A stretch of 64,000 nt of DNA from Gillisella vitis (GCF_001541345.2 NZ_LMVL02000001.1:620001-684000), one strand, 5' to 3'; positions 53,425-62,135 are shown, counted from the stretch's first letter. Program-made: numbers and translations. Notes: generated by a model from the letters alone, not told the origin.

Positions 53425-54390
53425 ATGATCAACCGCAGACAGACCCTTGGCTTGCTTGGCGCTGCCGGCACTATCCTCGCCTTGCCGGCAATCCGTACCG
53501 CCCAGGCGGCAACCACGACCCTGCGGATCGGCTGGCAGAAGAATGGTGTGCTGGCGCTAGCCAAGCGCACGGGCGCGCTGGAAAAGCGTTTGGCTGCACG
53601 CGGCGTTACCGTGACCTGGGCTGAATTCACTTCCGGCCCGCCGCTTCTGGAAGCTTTGGGCGCCGGTGCGCTCGATTTCGGTCCGACAGGCGATGTGCCG
53701 CCACTGTTTGCCCAGGCGGCGGGCGGCAATCTCCTTTATGTCGGCACCTACAAGGGAGCACCCTCCGGCACGGCATTGCTTGTGCACAAGGATTCGCCGA
53801 TCCAGTCGATTGCCGATCTCAAGGGCAAGAAGCTTGCCTTCAAGCGCGGTTCGAGCGCCCACAATTTCGTGGTCAAGGCGCTGAAAACGGCCGGATTGAC
53901 GCCAGCCGATGTCAAGGCAGCGGATCTGTCGCCTGCTGATGCGGGGGCCGCATTCAAATCTGGAAATGTCGATGCCTGGGCGATCTGGGACCCTTATTTT
54001 GCCGTGGCCGAGACCGATCCCAATGCCAGGGTGCTGACGACCGCCAGCGGTATTGTCGATAGCTGGAGCTTCTATTTCGGCAATGGTGATTTCACCCGTA
54101 AAAACCCGGAGGTGATCACTGAGGTTATCGATGAATTGCGCAAGACCGGTGTTTGGGCCCAGAGCCATCTGGATGAGACAATCACCGCACTTGCCGAAAT
54201 CACTGGCGTGCCGCGCGATACGACAAAGACCGTGCTGACCCGGCCCGGTGCCGATCTCGGCAGCGTGTCTACCCTGAACGATGAAGCCATCGCCTATCAG
54301 CAGGCCTTGGCCGATGAGTTTCACGCCCTGCAAATTCTGCCGAAGCCTTTGAAGATCGCCGAGATCGTCTGGCGTCCGAAGGCCAGTTGA
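53425..54390 (+). CDS. Aliphatic sulfonate ABC transporter binding protein, copy 2
   Basis: A 321-residue SsuA-type binding protein. The N-terminus has a twin-arginine-like signal (NRRQTLGLLGAAGTILALPA) with cleavage near TAQAA. The mature part starts LRIGWQKNGVLALAKRTG, then WAEFTSGPPLLEALGAG, FGPTGDVPPLFAQAAGG and WAIWDPYFAVAE. ATG 53425 is used; an ATG 11 codons earlier (53392) is possible. It is followed after 25 bp by ssuD and probably shares the ssuB/ssuC membrane complex encoded divergently. Confidence 0.85.
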   Translation: MINRRQTLGLLGAAGTILALPAIRTAQAATTTLRIGWQKNGVLALAKRTGALEKRLAARGVTVTWAEFTSGPPLLEALGAGALDFGPTGDVPPLFAQAAGGNLLYVGTYKGAPSGTALLVHKDSPIQSIADLKGKKLAFKRGSSAHNFVVKALKTAGLTPADVKAADLSPADAGAAFKSGNVDAWAIWDPYFAVAETDPNARVLTTASGIVDSWSFYFGNGDFTRKNPEVITEVIDELRKTGVWAQSHLDETITALAEITGVPRDTTKTVLTRPGADLGSVSTLNDEAIAYQQALADEFHALQILPKPLKIAEIVWRPKAS

Positions 54391-54415
54391 ACCATTTCCA
54401 TGAAAGGACTTGTCC

Positions 54416-55606
54416 ATGACTAAAACGTCCAATGCACAAAATGCGCGGCCCATCGATTTTCTCTGGTTCATCCCCACGTCGGGTGACGGCACCTATCTTG
54501 GCTCCAACGATCTGACCCGCCCGGTTGATCACGGCTATCTGCGTGAGATTGCCAGCGCCGTCGACCGGCTCGGCTATTACGGCGTTTTGCTGCCAACCGG
54601 GGTCGCCTGCGAGGAATCCTTCGTCACGGCGGCGTCGTTGGCTGCCCATACGCAGAAACTGAAATTTCTGGTCGCCATTCGCCCTGGCACGGCGTCGCCC
54701 GCCTATTACGCGCGGTTGGCGGTCGCCCTGGACCGGGTCTCGAACGGCCGCACGCTGCTCAATATCGTTGTCGGCGGCAGCCCTTCGGAATTGGCCGGTG
54801 ACGGTATTTTCGTCTCCCATGACGAACGCTATGCCCATGCCGACGAGTTTTTCACCGTCTGGGAAGATCTTCTGGGCAAGGGCCATGCCGATCTGAATGG
54901 CAAATATATTCGTGCCGAAGGTGCGCGCCTGGGCTTCCCGCCAGTGCAATCGCCGCGTCCGCCGCTCTATTTCGGCGGCTCGTCAGAGGCCGGGATCGAC
55001 TTTGCCGCCCGTCGCGTCGACAAATACCTGACCTGGGGCGAACCGCCAGCGCAGGTCAAGGAAAAGGTCGATGCCGTGCGCGCTGCCGCGGCCCGCAGCG
55101 GGCGGGATGTTTCCTTTGGCATCCGTCTGCACTTTATCGTCCGCGAAACCGACGAAGAGGCCTGGGCTGCCGCAGACAAGCTGATCTCCAAACTGTCCGA
55201 TGAAACCATCCGCGAAACCCAGGCGCGCTTTGCCAAGGAATCTGACTCCGTGGGGCAGCGCCGCATGACAGAATTGCACAATGGTCGGCGCGACAAGCTG
55301 GAAGTCTCGCCCAATCTTTGGGCCGGGGTGGGACTGGTGCGGGCAGGGGCCGGTACAGCACTGGTCGGTTCGCCGGAAACGGTGGCGGAGCGCCTGCGGG
55401 AATATCAGGCCATTGGCATCGATACGGTGATCGGCTCCGGCTATCCGCATCTGGAAGAAGCCTACCGTGTGGCGGAACTGCTGTTTCCGAAGCTTGGTCT
55501 CGGCAGGTCGAGCGAAAACGACATTAAGCACAGCGATTTCGCCGATTCGAAAGTCTTTGCCGGTGGAGGCCATTCCGGCGGTTTCCGGGTGGTTTCCGGG
55601 TCCTGA
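54416..55606 (+). CDS. ssuD: FMNH2-dependent alkanesulfonate monooxygenase
   Basis: A 396-residue bacterial luciferase-like monooxygenase. Family landmarks are [17 protein letters not shown], the cysteine in [10 protein letters not shown] (equivalent to the SsuD active-site Cys), [28 protein letters not shown] and YFGGSSEAG. It desulfonates alkanesulfonates to aldehyde and sulfite, using reduced FMN from a partner reductase; the flavin reductase at 56488 is a candidate. GAAAGGACTT precedes the ATG. Confidence 0.92.
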   Translation: MTKTSNAQNARPIDFLWFIPTSGDGTYLGSNDLTRPVDHGYLREIASAVDRLGYYGVLLPTGVACEESFVTAASLAAHTQKLKFLVAIRPGTASPAYYARLAVALDRVSNGRTLLNIVVGGSPSELAGDGIFVSHDERYAHADEFFTVWEDLLGKGHADLNGKYIRAEGARLGFPPVQSPRPPLYFGGSSEAGIDFAARRVDKYLTWGEPPAQVKEKVDAVRAAAARSGRDVSFGIRLHFIVRETDEEAWAAADKLISKLSDETIRETQARFAKESDSVGQRRMTELHNGRRDKLEVSPNLWAGVGLVRAGAGTALVGSPETVAERLREYQAIGIDTVIGSGYPHLEEAYRVAELLFPKLGLGRSSENDIKHSDFADSKVFAGGGHSGGFRVVSGS

Positions 55607-55632
55607 CGCTCTGCAAGTATCGCTTAATCACT

Positions 55633-55672
55633 ATGCCGCCCTGGGTTGTTCCGGGGCGGTATTGCTTTTTTT
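55633..55672 (+). terminator. Terminator of ssuD
   Basis: ATGCCGCCC and GGGCGGTAT pair over nine positions (one G-T pair), followed by TGCTTTTTTT. It lies 27 bp after the stop. Confidence 0.8.
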
Positions 55673-55762
55673 GATGCTTCCATGCAACGAACGGCGGTGA
55701 AACGTCGGTTGATCTGACGTTTGCCAGCCACAATCCCTTGCGGCAAAGCTTGAATATGAAAT

Positions 55763-55779
55763 ACATAATTTTTATATGT
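55763..55779. promoter_or_regulatory. AT-rich inverted repeat before the Rrf2 gene
   Basis: ACATA and TATGT flank seven bases in an AT-rich stretch about 97 bp before the regulator start. It is a possible autoregulatory Rrf2 site; the evidence is weak. Confidence 0.35.
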
Positions 55780-55875
55780 TTTTAAAATTCATGCTGTAGT
55801 TTGGCTTTATTGCCATGGTGAAATGCGGATGGGGCCGAGATTTGTCGGTCCGGAATGTTGGGAAAGCAGACAGTC

Positions 55876-56343
55876 ATGCTGACGAAAAAAGGCAAATACG
55901 GTTTGAAAGCGCTGGTGGATCTGGCTCAGCTTGGACCGGGTGAAACAGCGTTCATCAGCGAGATTGCGCTCAGAAACAACATTCCGAAGAAGTTTCTCGA
56001 CACCATTCTGCTCGAATTGCGCAATGGTGGCATCCTGCGGTCGAAAAAAGGCCCGGGCGGCGGTTACTCCCTGTCGCATCCCGCCAGTGAAATCCGTATT
56101 GGCCACGCCATTCGTCTGCTGGATGGGCCGCTTGCGCCGATCCGTTGCGCCAGCCGCACCGCTTTCGAGGCTTGCGACGATTGTGCCGATCCGGTCAACT
56201 GTCAAGTCCGGCGGTCGATGACCCAGGTGCGCGACGCCATCGCTGCTATTCTCGACAATATGACCCTGGAACAATTCGTCGCTACGCCAAGCCTGAATGA
56301 GCTGACGCAGGATGAGCAGCAGGAAAAGCGCGCTACGGCATAA
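55876..56343 (+). CDS. Rrf2-family regulator with a cysteine cluster
   Basis: A 155-residue Rrf2 regulator. The winged HTH is in residues 1-65 (YGLKALVDLAQLG, IALRNNIPKKFLDTILLELR, GPGGGYSL), then a dimerisation helix. Four cysteines lie at 91, 100, 103 and 109 (C-x8-C-x2-C-x5-C), compatible with an Fe-S cluster as in IscR/NsrR or with thiol sensing, though the spacing differs from IscR. ATG 55876 is preferred to one seven codons earlier. Next to ssu genes it may control sulfur acquisition (compare CymR). Confidence 0.87.
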   Translation: MLTKKGKYGLKALVDLAQLGPGETAFISEIALRNNIPKKFLDTILLELRNGGILRSKKGPGGGYSLSHPASEIRIGHAIRLLDGPLAPIRCASRTAFEACDDCADPVNCQVRRSMTQVRDAIAAILDNMTLEQFVATPSLNELTQDEQQEKRATA

Positions 56344-56402
56344 TGCCTTAAATCCACGTGGATTTAAGGATAAAATTATGTAGCGGATATCAAGCGCTAC
56401 GG
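56336..56402. repeat. Palindromic intergenic repeat, copy 2
   Basis: CATAAT, then CCTTAAATCCAC-GTGGATTTAAGG (a perfect 24-bp palindrome), then ATAAAATTATGTAGCGG and AGCGCTACGGCG. It is a closer match to a palindromic consensus than the copy at 50226. It also touches the end of the preceding gene. Confidence 0.65.
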
Positions 56403-56429
56403 CGTACCTCCATGCCCGTCAAACACAAA

Positions 56430-56468
56430 AATCAGCCTGCCGGATCTGAATAATCCGGCAGGCTGATT
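56430..56468. terminator. Bidirectional terminator between Rrf2 and flavin reductase genes
   Basis: AATCAGCCTGCCGGAT and ATCCGGCAGGCTGATT pair over 16 positions with a seven-base loop; GTTTGTTTTGG follows on the plus strand and GTGTTTGACG on the minus strand. Confidence 0.85.
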
Positions 56469-56487
56469 GTTTGTTTTGGCCGTAGAG

Positions 56488-57036
56488 TCAGCCCAAAATC
56501 GGTGTGAAATTGCCGTAACGGCCGTTCTGATAGGCCAGTGGGTTTCCTTCGCCGAGCTGGATCGAAATGACCCGGCCAATGATGATGCCGTGGCTATGGC
56601 GATCGATAATTTCTTCCACTTCGCAGTCGATTGCGGCGAGTGCTCCGACCAGTAGTGATGCACCGCTATGCCCGACGATCCAATTTGACCCGTCATAGCG
56701 GGCCTCTCCCTTCAGCCCCCCAACACCAGCAAAACGATTGGCGACAGGCTCGTCATGACTGGCAAGGATGTTGAGGCCGAAATGACCGTATTTCCGGATC
56801 ACTGGATAGCTGGAAGAGGTCCGGTTGATGTTGACGATTACCGTTGGAGGATCGACCGACAAGGCGGTGGCGGAGGTGACGGTTGCGCCAGTGCGCTCTG
56901 GCCCCTGGCCCGCCGTGATCACCGAGACCTGGCCGCTGACGTGGCGCATGGCCGATTTCAGCAGACCCGGCTCGACCAAAGGCTGCGGAGAGGGGGTGGC
57001 GTTGGCGTCCTTGCGCGGCATGGTGAGGATCGTCAT
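56488..57036 (-). CDS. Flavin reductase-like protein
   Basis: A 182-residue protein of the flavin reductase (FMN-binding split barrel) family: MRHVSGQVSVITA, GATVTSATALSVDPPTVIVNINR (flavin-binding), FGLNILASHDEPVANRFAG and RHSHGIIIGRV. Such enzymes supply reduced FMN to two-component monooxygenases, here probably SsuD at 54416. The start at 57036 follows GGAGATTGCTC. It is convergent with the Rrf2 gene and has its own promoter region upstream. Confidence 0.88.
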   Translation of the reverse strand: MTILTMPRKDANATPSPQPLVEPGLLKSAMRHVSGQVSVITAGQGPERTGATVTSATALSVDPPTVIVNINRTSSSYPVIRKYGHFGLNILASHDEPVANRFAGVGGLKGEARYDGSNWIVGHSGASLLVGALAAIDCEVEEIIDRHSHGIIIGRVISIQLGEGNPLAYQNGRYGNFTPILG

Positions 57037-57107
57037 GAGCAATCTCCAAATGGCTGTCTTTTCCTGCCGGTAAAATGAAATCTCACGGCTCTTTTGTCAA
57101 AGTAATC

Positions 57108-57132
57108 CATAATTTTAATAGATTAAATTATG
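57108..57132. promoter_or_regulatory. Palindrome before the flavin reductase gene
   Basis: CATAATTT and AAATTATG are perfect eight-base arms around nine bases, ending 72 bp before the start codon on the minus strand. It is a candidate operator or promoter element, possibly for the nearby Rrf2 regulator. Confidence 0.4.
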
Positions 57133-57225
57133 AGAAGAAAATTCTAAAAAATAGCGGTTTTCTGCATTCCTAGACCCAGAAACATCTCAAGGCTGCCATG
57201 CAGCCAATATAATGTGCTAGAAATG

Positions 57226-57266
57226 TGAGAGCCCGTCAGGTTCACACTGAACCAGATGGGCTCTCA
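57226..57266. terminator. Two-tier hairpin after the acyl-CoA dehydrogenase-like gene
   Basis: Outer arms TGAGAGCCC/GGGCTCTCA and inner arms GGTTCA/TGAACC form a nested stem about 84 bp after the minus-strand stop at 57350. It probably separates that gene from the flavin reductase promoter. Confidence 0.6.
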
Positions 57267-57349
57267 TTTCTCTTGGTTCCGTTTGTCTTTTCGGAAAAAC
57301 CGGAGTCCAATATTTCCCAATACAAACTCTGCTATCACTCATCGGCAAG

Positions 57350-58522
57350 TCATCCGTTGGAATCATCATCTGAAAAACCGCTCAAGCCAAGTGTGCCCTT
57401 ACGCAAAAGCGAAACGATGATACCGGCGTCGGCGCTTTCGAACTCGACCGCGCCAAGAGGCGCGGTTGTATGCGCAAAGCGTGGGTCCGCTGCGACAGAC
57501 TGAGCGATTGTCGAGGCTTCCACGGCGGCTGCATTGGCTGCCGATGCGATCAGGAAGGCGGTATGTCGATGCCGATCCTGGGTGCCGATCTGGGCGGCAT
57601 CAATGGCGCTGGCGGCTTTTTCGATCACGGCTTCGGCTGTTGCCAACCGCAGGGCGGCATCGGCGATGGCGCCGGTCTTTGATGGGTCAAAATCGGGTTC
57701 GAACGTGTCGTCAGGCAGATGAGAGGGGGCCAATACCGGGCTTGCGAACAATTGGCTGAATGCAGCTTTGCCTCTCCCCAGCTCCACCGATGCCTGCAAA
57801 AGCAGCTCCATGGCCTGAGGCACACCCGGCCCCTGTGCGGGACGACGGGTCTGCAATTGCGCGTCCATTTCGCCTCTCTGGTCGCGAAACAGCACGGGCT
57901 CACCCCGATCCGGCTGGCTTTTGTCTGAAAGGGAATTGGCGATCGGCGTCATCGTCGCCGTTCCCCCAGGGAAAAACAGATGGGCTGGCTCTTCAGCCTG
58001 GTCATGGACGGACACCATGATCCAATCGGCAGAAGTAGCGTTAGGTGACGCCATGCCGGTGCCATTCAATGACCAGCCGAGTCCATTATAGGAAAGGTGG
58101 AGGCCCCTGTCTTTCAGGCTTGCCGCAGACGGTGCTTTGACGCGCGCCAAGCGCATGCCTGCCAGTGCGGCAGCAAAGAAATAGGATTTCTGTGCTTCAC
58201 TGCCATGGCTGCGCAACAATTCCAATGCACTATAATGACCGGCAAGCATGGCCCCCAATGTGGGACAAGCCTTTGCCAGGACACAGCAAATGGTTGATAA
58301 TAACACATTTGAAACGTCGATCCCGCCGTAATCGGTCGAGACGGAAATACCGAGAAGCCCTGACCTCAGCAGATGGTCGAGGATTGCTTTTTCATAGGAC
58401 CCATCATCTGTCGGCACTGCACTTTCTGCCAAGACATGCGCGGCGCCAAGGGCTTCGTCCTCGGCTTTGATGAAGGCAACTGGTCTAGCCAGTCGGTCGA
58501 AAACGGGCGAGAATGTTCCCAT
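57350..58522 (-). CDS. Acyl-CoA dehydrogenase-like flavoprotein, diverged
   Basis: A 390-residue protein resembling the acyl-CoA dehydrogenase/DszC-SfnB group in its N-terminal half (LLRSGLLGISVSTDYGGIDVSN, LLRSHGSEAQKSYFFAAALAGMRLA). The usual TEPxxGSD flavin/substrate motif is replaced by VKAPSAASLKD, and the C-terminal half is Ala-rich without the family's Arg/Asp and catalytic segments, so it may be a degenerate or much altered enzyme. The start at 58522 follows AAAGGGAGATGCC. Its neighbours (flavin reductase, Rrf2, ssuD) suggest a sulfur-compound monooxygenase role. Confidence 0.65.
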   Translation of the reverse strand: MGTFSPVFDRLARPVAFIKAEDEALGAAHVLAESAVPTDDGSYEKAILDHLLRSGLLGISVSTDYGGIDVSNVLLSTICCVLAKACPTLGAMLAGHYSALELLRSHGSEAQKSYFFAAALAGMRLARVKAPSAASLKDRGLHLSYNGLGWSLNGTGMASPNATSADWIMVSVHDQAEEPAHLFFPGGTATMTPIANSLSDKSQPDRGEPVLFRDQRGEMDAQLQTRRPAQGPGVPQAMELLLQASVELGRGKAAFSQLFASPVLAPSHLPDDTFEPDFDPSKTGAIADAALRLATAEAVIEKAASAIDAAQIGTQDRHRHTAFLIASAANAAAVEASTIAQSVAADPRFAHTTAPLGAVEFESADAGIIVSLLRKGTLGLSGFSDDDSNG

Positions 58523-58563
58523 GACGGCATCTCCCTTTTGTCTCGATTTCGAAATTCCGGACA

Positions 58564-58667
58564 AGAGCATTTCCAGGAAAAGTGGAAACCGGTTTTCCGT
58601 CCGGAAATGCGTAAAAACAAAGAGTTAGAGCGTTACTGCGATGACATGTAGGGCAGAAACGCTCTAG
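58564..58667. repeat. Rhizobial intergenic mosaic-type repeat, fullest copy
   Basis: It begins AGAGCATTTCC, has the core AGTGGAAACCGGTTTTCC and CCGGAAATGCG-TAAAAACAAAGAG, then TAGAGCGTT (58626) pairing with AACGCTCTA (58658). The two stems and the core match RIME-like elements. It lies 41 bp upstream of the start of the acyl-CoA dehydrogenase-like gene. Confidence 0.65.
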
Positions 58668-58795
58668 TGACGTGTCTTCCCGCTTCACGAGAGCCGCAGC
58701 CCGCCAAACAGGTGGGCAATAAACGATATTATCATATCGATAGATTTTGTATAGTTTCCTTTTCAAAGGGTTGTGGGGTGTGTGACGTCGTTGTT

Positions 58796-59707
58796 TTAGC
58801 CCTCATTGAGCCTGGCTTCGAGCAAGAGTTTTACCAGCCAATCAACGAAAACCCGGACCTTGTTGCTCAAATGCCGGTTTGGCGGATAGACGATGTAGAG
58901 AGGAAGCGGCTCACGCCTCCAATCTGCCAGCACTTGCACCAATTCGCCCGATGCGATGAGGCTGGCGGCCATGAACCGGGGAATCGGCGCGATGCCAAGG
59001 CCGTTCTGGGCGCAGGTCATATAGGTGCGGCTATCGTTGACAGACACGATGTAGCGGGCGCTGATCTCCAGCTCTTCCTTGTCCTTTTTGAACGTGAACG
59101 GCATTTTCCGGCTATTGTTGCTGCTGAAATAGTTCACGCAATAGTGGTGGTTTTCCAGCTCGCGCGGATGGGCCGGGATGCCGAATTTTTCGATATAGCG
59201 GGGGGCGACGCAGGTGATCATTTCCACGTCGCAAACCCGTCTGGCGATCAGGGACTGATCGGATGGCGTACCGGCCCGCAAAGCGCAATCGACGTTTTCG
59301 GCAAGATAATCGACCATCCGGTCGCTGACGCCGAGATCGATGTGCATATCTGGAAATTTCTGGTGAAAGTCGCAGAGGGAGGGAACCACAATCCAGTCGG
59401 AAAAGGCGCCGGACATTTCGACACGCAAACGTCCGCGGGGTGTGCTTTGTGCATTGGAAAGACTTTCGTCCAGCTCAGCCAGTTCCGAAACGATCTGAAC
59501 CGCTCTCTCATAATACAAGGCCCCGTCCGTCGTCACCATGACGCGGCGGGTGGTCCGGTTGAGCAGCTTGGTCTGCAAATGGGCTTCCAACCCTTGAATG
59601 AGATTGGTGACCGTTGCCTTTGGCATATCAAGCCGTTCAGCCGCCCGGGTAAAGTTGCCGGTTTCCACCACGCGAATAAAGGCACGCATTGCTGAGAGCT
59701 GGTCCAT
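58796..59707 (-). CDS. LysR-family regulator
   Basis: A 303-residue LysR regulator of the CrgA-like group: HTH at residues about 5-62 (MRAFIRVVETGNFTRAAERL, then KATVTNLIQGLEAHLQTKLLNRTTR) and an effector domain with GRLRVEMSGAFSDWIVVPSL. ATG 59707 (MDQLSAM) is preferred to an upstream start. It is divergent from the alpha/beta-hydrolase-like gene and the efflux pump and probably controls them from the 200-bp gap (59708-59908). The inducer is unknown. Confidence 0.9.
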   Translation of the reverse strand: MDQLSAMRAFIRVVETGNFTRAAERLDMPKATVTNLIQGLEAHLQTKLLNRTTRRVMVTTDGALYYERAVQIVSELAELDESLSNAQSTPRGRLRVEMSGAFSDWIVVPSLCDFHQKFPDMHIDLGVSDRMVDYLAENVDCALRAGTPSDQSLIARRVCDVEMITCVAPRYIEKFGIPAHPRELENHHYCVNYFSSNNSRKMPFTFKKDKEELEISARYIVSVNDSRTYMTCAQNGLGIAPIPRFMAASLIASGELVQVLADWRREPLPLYIVYPPNRHLSNKVRVFVDWLVKLLLEARLNEG

Positions 59708-59908
59708 GGGAGTTGGCCTTGTTAATGTGCGTTGCACTATTATTCGAAAATACGAACAGTGTAGTTAGAAAACGCCAGCTTGTTCCGATTGGCGAATAAC
59801 AATAGATTTTACGGGAAATTGCAAGCGTGCATATCTCATCTCGGGGGCTGCTGGTCGGACCGGGGGAATCAGAGGTCCCGAAAGTGGGGGCTTAAGGAAG
59901 TCGAAGCA

Positions 59909-60706
59909 ATGTCGGTACAAGTGAAAGATATGGTGCTGGATAAGCTGGCCGTCGGGCCGGTGTCGGCGCGTGTCTATCAGGGTGCCGAATATGGCAAGGG
60001 GCCGCCGGTCGTGCTGTTCTTTCACGGCGGTGCCTTCATGGCATCGGGCGTGGTGGACAGTTCGGTTGCGGCCTGTCTGGCGAGGACCGGCGCTATCGTG
60101 GTGGTGCCGGACTATAACGCGCCGCTCGGGCCGGTCTTCCCCAGTCCGCTTGAGGTGGGTTTTTCGATTTTCTCCTATCTCGCCAACAAGCGTGCCGGGC
60201 TTGGCGACCGTAAATCGCTGCTGTTGCTGGCAGGCGTTGAGGCGGGTGGTAATATTGCCGCCAGCGTCGCGCTGAAGGCACGGGATCATTTCGCCAACGA
60301 ACTTGACGGACAGATCCTGCTGTCGCCGCTGCTCGATCCATTCATGGGGACGGCGTCCATCCGTGAAGCGGAAGCCATCGGCATGCGGGAGCGCTGGGCG
60401 GAAGGCTGGAGCCGCTATCTGAGCGGTGGCGGATGCCATCCTTATGCGGCACCTTGCCTCTGTTCGCGTCTCGCTGGCGTCGCGCCTGCCTTGGTTTTGA
60501 GCGCTGAGGATGATCCGCTGCGTGATGAAAGTCTTGCGTTCGCGCAAAGCCTGAAGCAGGCAGGCGTTAAAACCTGTAGCCAGATCCTGCCTTCCGGGAA
60601 GGGCTGGTCATCCATCTATGACGGTCAACAGATCCATGCGTCGACATGGGAGCCTGAGTTTGAAAGCCAGTTCGAAGACTTCGTTAAACAGATCAGCATT
60701 CGCTAG
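59909..60706 (+). CDS. Alpha/beta-hydrolase-fold protein without catalytic Ser/His
   Basis: A 265-residue protein of the hormone-sensitive-lipase group, with the oxyanion motif FFHGGAF at residues 37-43 and the acidic segment SAEDDPLRDE near 200. The nucleophile elbow, normally GDSAGG, reads GVEAGG, placing Glu111 where Ser should be, and the usual HGF near the C-terminus reads KGW (231-233). Hydrolase activity is therefore unlikely. TAAGGAAGTCGAAGCA precedes the ATG. It is 58 bp before the efflux adaptor gene, so it may bind the pump's inducer or substrate. Confidence 0.75.
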   Translation: MSVQVKDMVLDKLAVGPVSARVYQGAEYGKGPPVVLFFHGGAFMASGVVDSSVAACLARTGAIVVVPDYNAPLGPVFPSPLEVGFSIFSYLANKRAGLGDRKSLLLLAGVEAGGNIAASVALKARDHFANELDGQILLSPLLDPFMGTASIREAEAIGMRERWAEGWSRYLSGGGCHPYAAPCLCSRLAGVAPALVLSAEDDPLRDESLAFAQSLKQAGVKTCSQILPSGKGWSSIYDGQQIHASTWEPEFESQFEDFVKQISIR

Positions 60707-60764
60707 AATGTCGTGAAACCTGAATGAACAATGGCGGCCGGTGGGGGCCGCAAGGAGATTGCCA

Positions 60765-61955
60765 ATGTCATCCAGAAAACAACGCTGGGCCCTTATGGGC
60801 GCCGGCCTGGGCCTTGTTGTGTCCATTTCAGCCGTATCCGTGGTTCTTCAATTGCCGATGAGTGCTGCCGCAACGGCGGCCTCGGCGGCTGCACCGGCTC
60901 CTGCCGTGCCGGTCACGGTTTCAAAGGTTTCCAGCCGGAATTTCACCCATTGGGAGCTGTTTTCCGGCCGTCTCGAGGCTGTTGAACGGGTCGATGTGCG
61001 GCCACGGGTCGGCGGAGCCATCCAATCCGTCCACTTTCGTGAGGGCGCGCTGGTCAAGGCAGGCGATCTGCTGTTCACCATCGATCCCGCCCCGTATCAG
61101 GCCGCTGTCGATCAGGCGGAAGGCCAGTTCGCTTCAGCCGAGGCCAAGGTCGATCTTGCCAGGATCGAACTGGATCGCGGCTTGAAACTATCGGGCAACA
61201 GCACGATCTCGCAAAGCGATATGGACCAGCGCCGCAATAGCTTTACCCAGGCTCAAGCCGCCATGGGAACCGCCAGAGCACAGCTGCAATCGGCTCAACT
61301 GGAGCTGGATTATACCCAGGTGCGCGCCCCGGTTTCCGGTCGCGTTGGTAAGCTCGAGGTTACGGCGGGTAATCTGGTGGCCTCGGGTTCCTCGTCCTCT
61401 GTCCTGACCACACTTGTGTCAGTCGATCCAATCTATGCGAGCTTCAATGTCAGCGAGCAACTGGTTGCCAAGGCTCTGTCGCAGCTGCCGCAAACCGGGG
61501 CCGCCTTAGCCGACATTGATCGCATCCCGGTCGAAATCGGCACTTTGGCCGATGACGGCACGCCCATCAAAGGCAAGTTGCAATTGATCAACAATCAGGT
61601 CGATGCCGCCAGTGGTACGATTGGCGTGCGCGCCGTCTTCGACAATCCGGGCGGCAGGCTTATTCCTGGCCAGTTCGTGCGGGTGCGCATGGGACAACCA
61701 GTGCCGGAAAACAAGATCCTGGTCAGCGAACGGGCGATTGGCACCGATCAGGACAAGAAATTCGTTTTCGTGGTCGATGCCGATAACAAGGTGAATTACC
61801 GCCAGATCCAGCTGGGCGCCGTGGCCGAAGGCCAGCGTGTGGTGGAAAACGGGCTTGCTCCTGGCGATACGATCGTCGTCAACGGTCTGCAACGCATCAA
61901 ACCGGGCGCAGTGGTTGCGCCGCAGCTAGAAGAAAAGCTCGCGGCGTCGAAGTAA
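60765..61955 (+). CDS. RND efflux pump periplasmic adaptor
   Basis: A 396-residue membrane fusion protein. It has an N-terminal membrane anchor or signal (about residues 10-33), an Ala/Pro-rich linker, the lipoyl half-motifs VRPRVGGAIQSVHFREGALVKAGDLLFTID split around the helical hairpin (about 95-165) and VRAPVSGRVGKLEVTAGN, then beta-barrel and membrane-proximal domains (PGQFVRVRMG, INRI-like VNGLQRIKPGAVV). AAGGAGATTGCC precedes the ATG. It links the inner-membrane transporter at 62136 to an outer-membrane channel, which is not in the window. Confidence 0.92.
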   Translation: MSSRKQRWALMGAGLGLVVSISAVSVVLQLPMSAAATAASAAAPAPAVPVTVSKVSSRNFTHWELFSGRLEAVERVDVRPRVGGAIQSVHFREGALVKAGDLLFTIDPAPYQAAVDQAEGQFASAEAKVDLARIELDRGLKLSGNSTISQSDMDQRRNSFTQAQAAMGTARAQLQSAQLELDYTQVRAPVSGRVGKLEVTAGNLVASGSSSSVLTTLVSVDPIYASFNVSEQLVAKALSQLPQTGAALADIDRIPVEIGTLADDGTPIKGKLQLINNQVDAASGTIGVRAVFDNPGGRLIPGQFVRVRMGQPVPENKILVSERAIGTDQDKKFVFVVDADNKVNYRQIQLGAVAEGQRVVENGLAPGDTIVVNGLQRIKPGAVVAPQLEEKLAASK

Positions 61956-62135
61956 GCATAGCCTCCGCATTGACCTGACGCTTTTTTCGCAAAGCGCGAA
62001 CACTTGTCAGGTCCAATATCCTCCCGGCAGCAAAGGCCGCCGGGCAGGACTGTCATATCCATATCCACCGTTTGCCGGACGAAACGTCGCTTTTGTCCGA
62101 GGGCGGAGTTGTTTCACGCCGGAGAGGGCTTTGAA

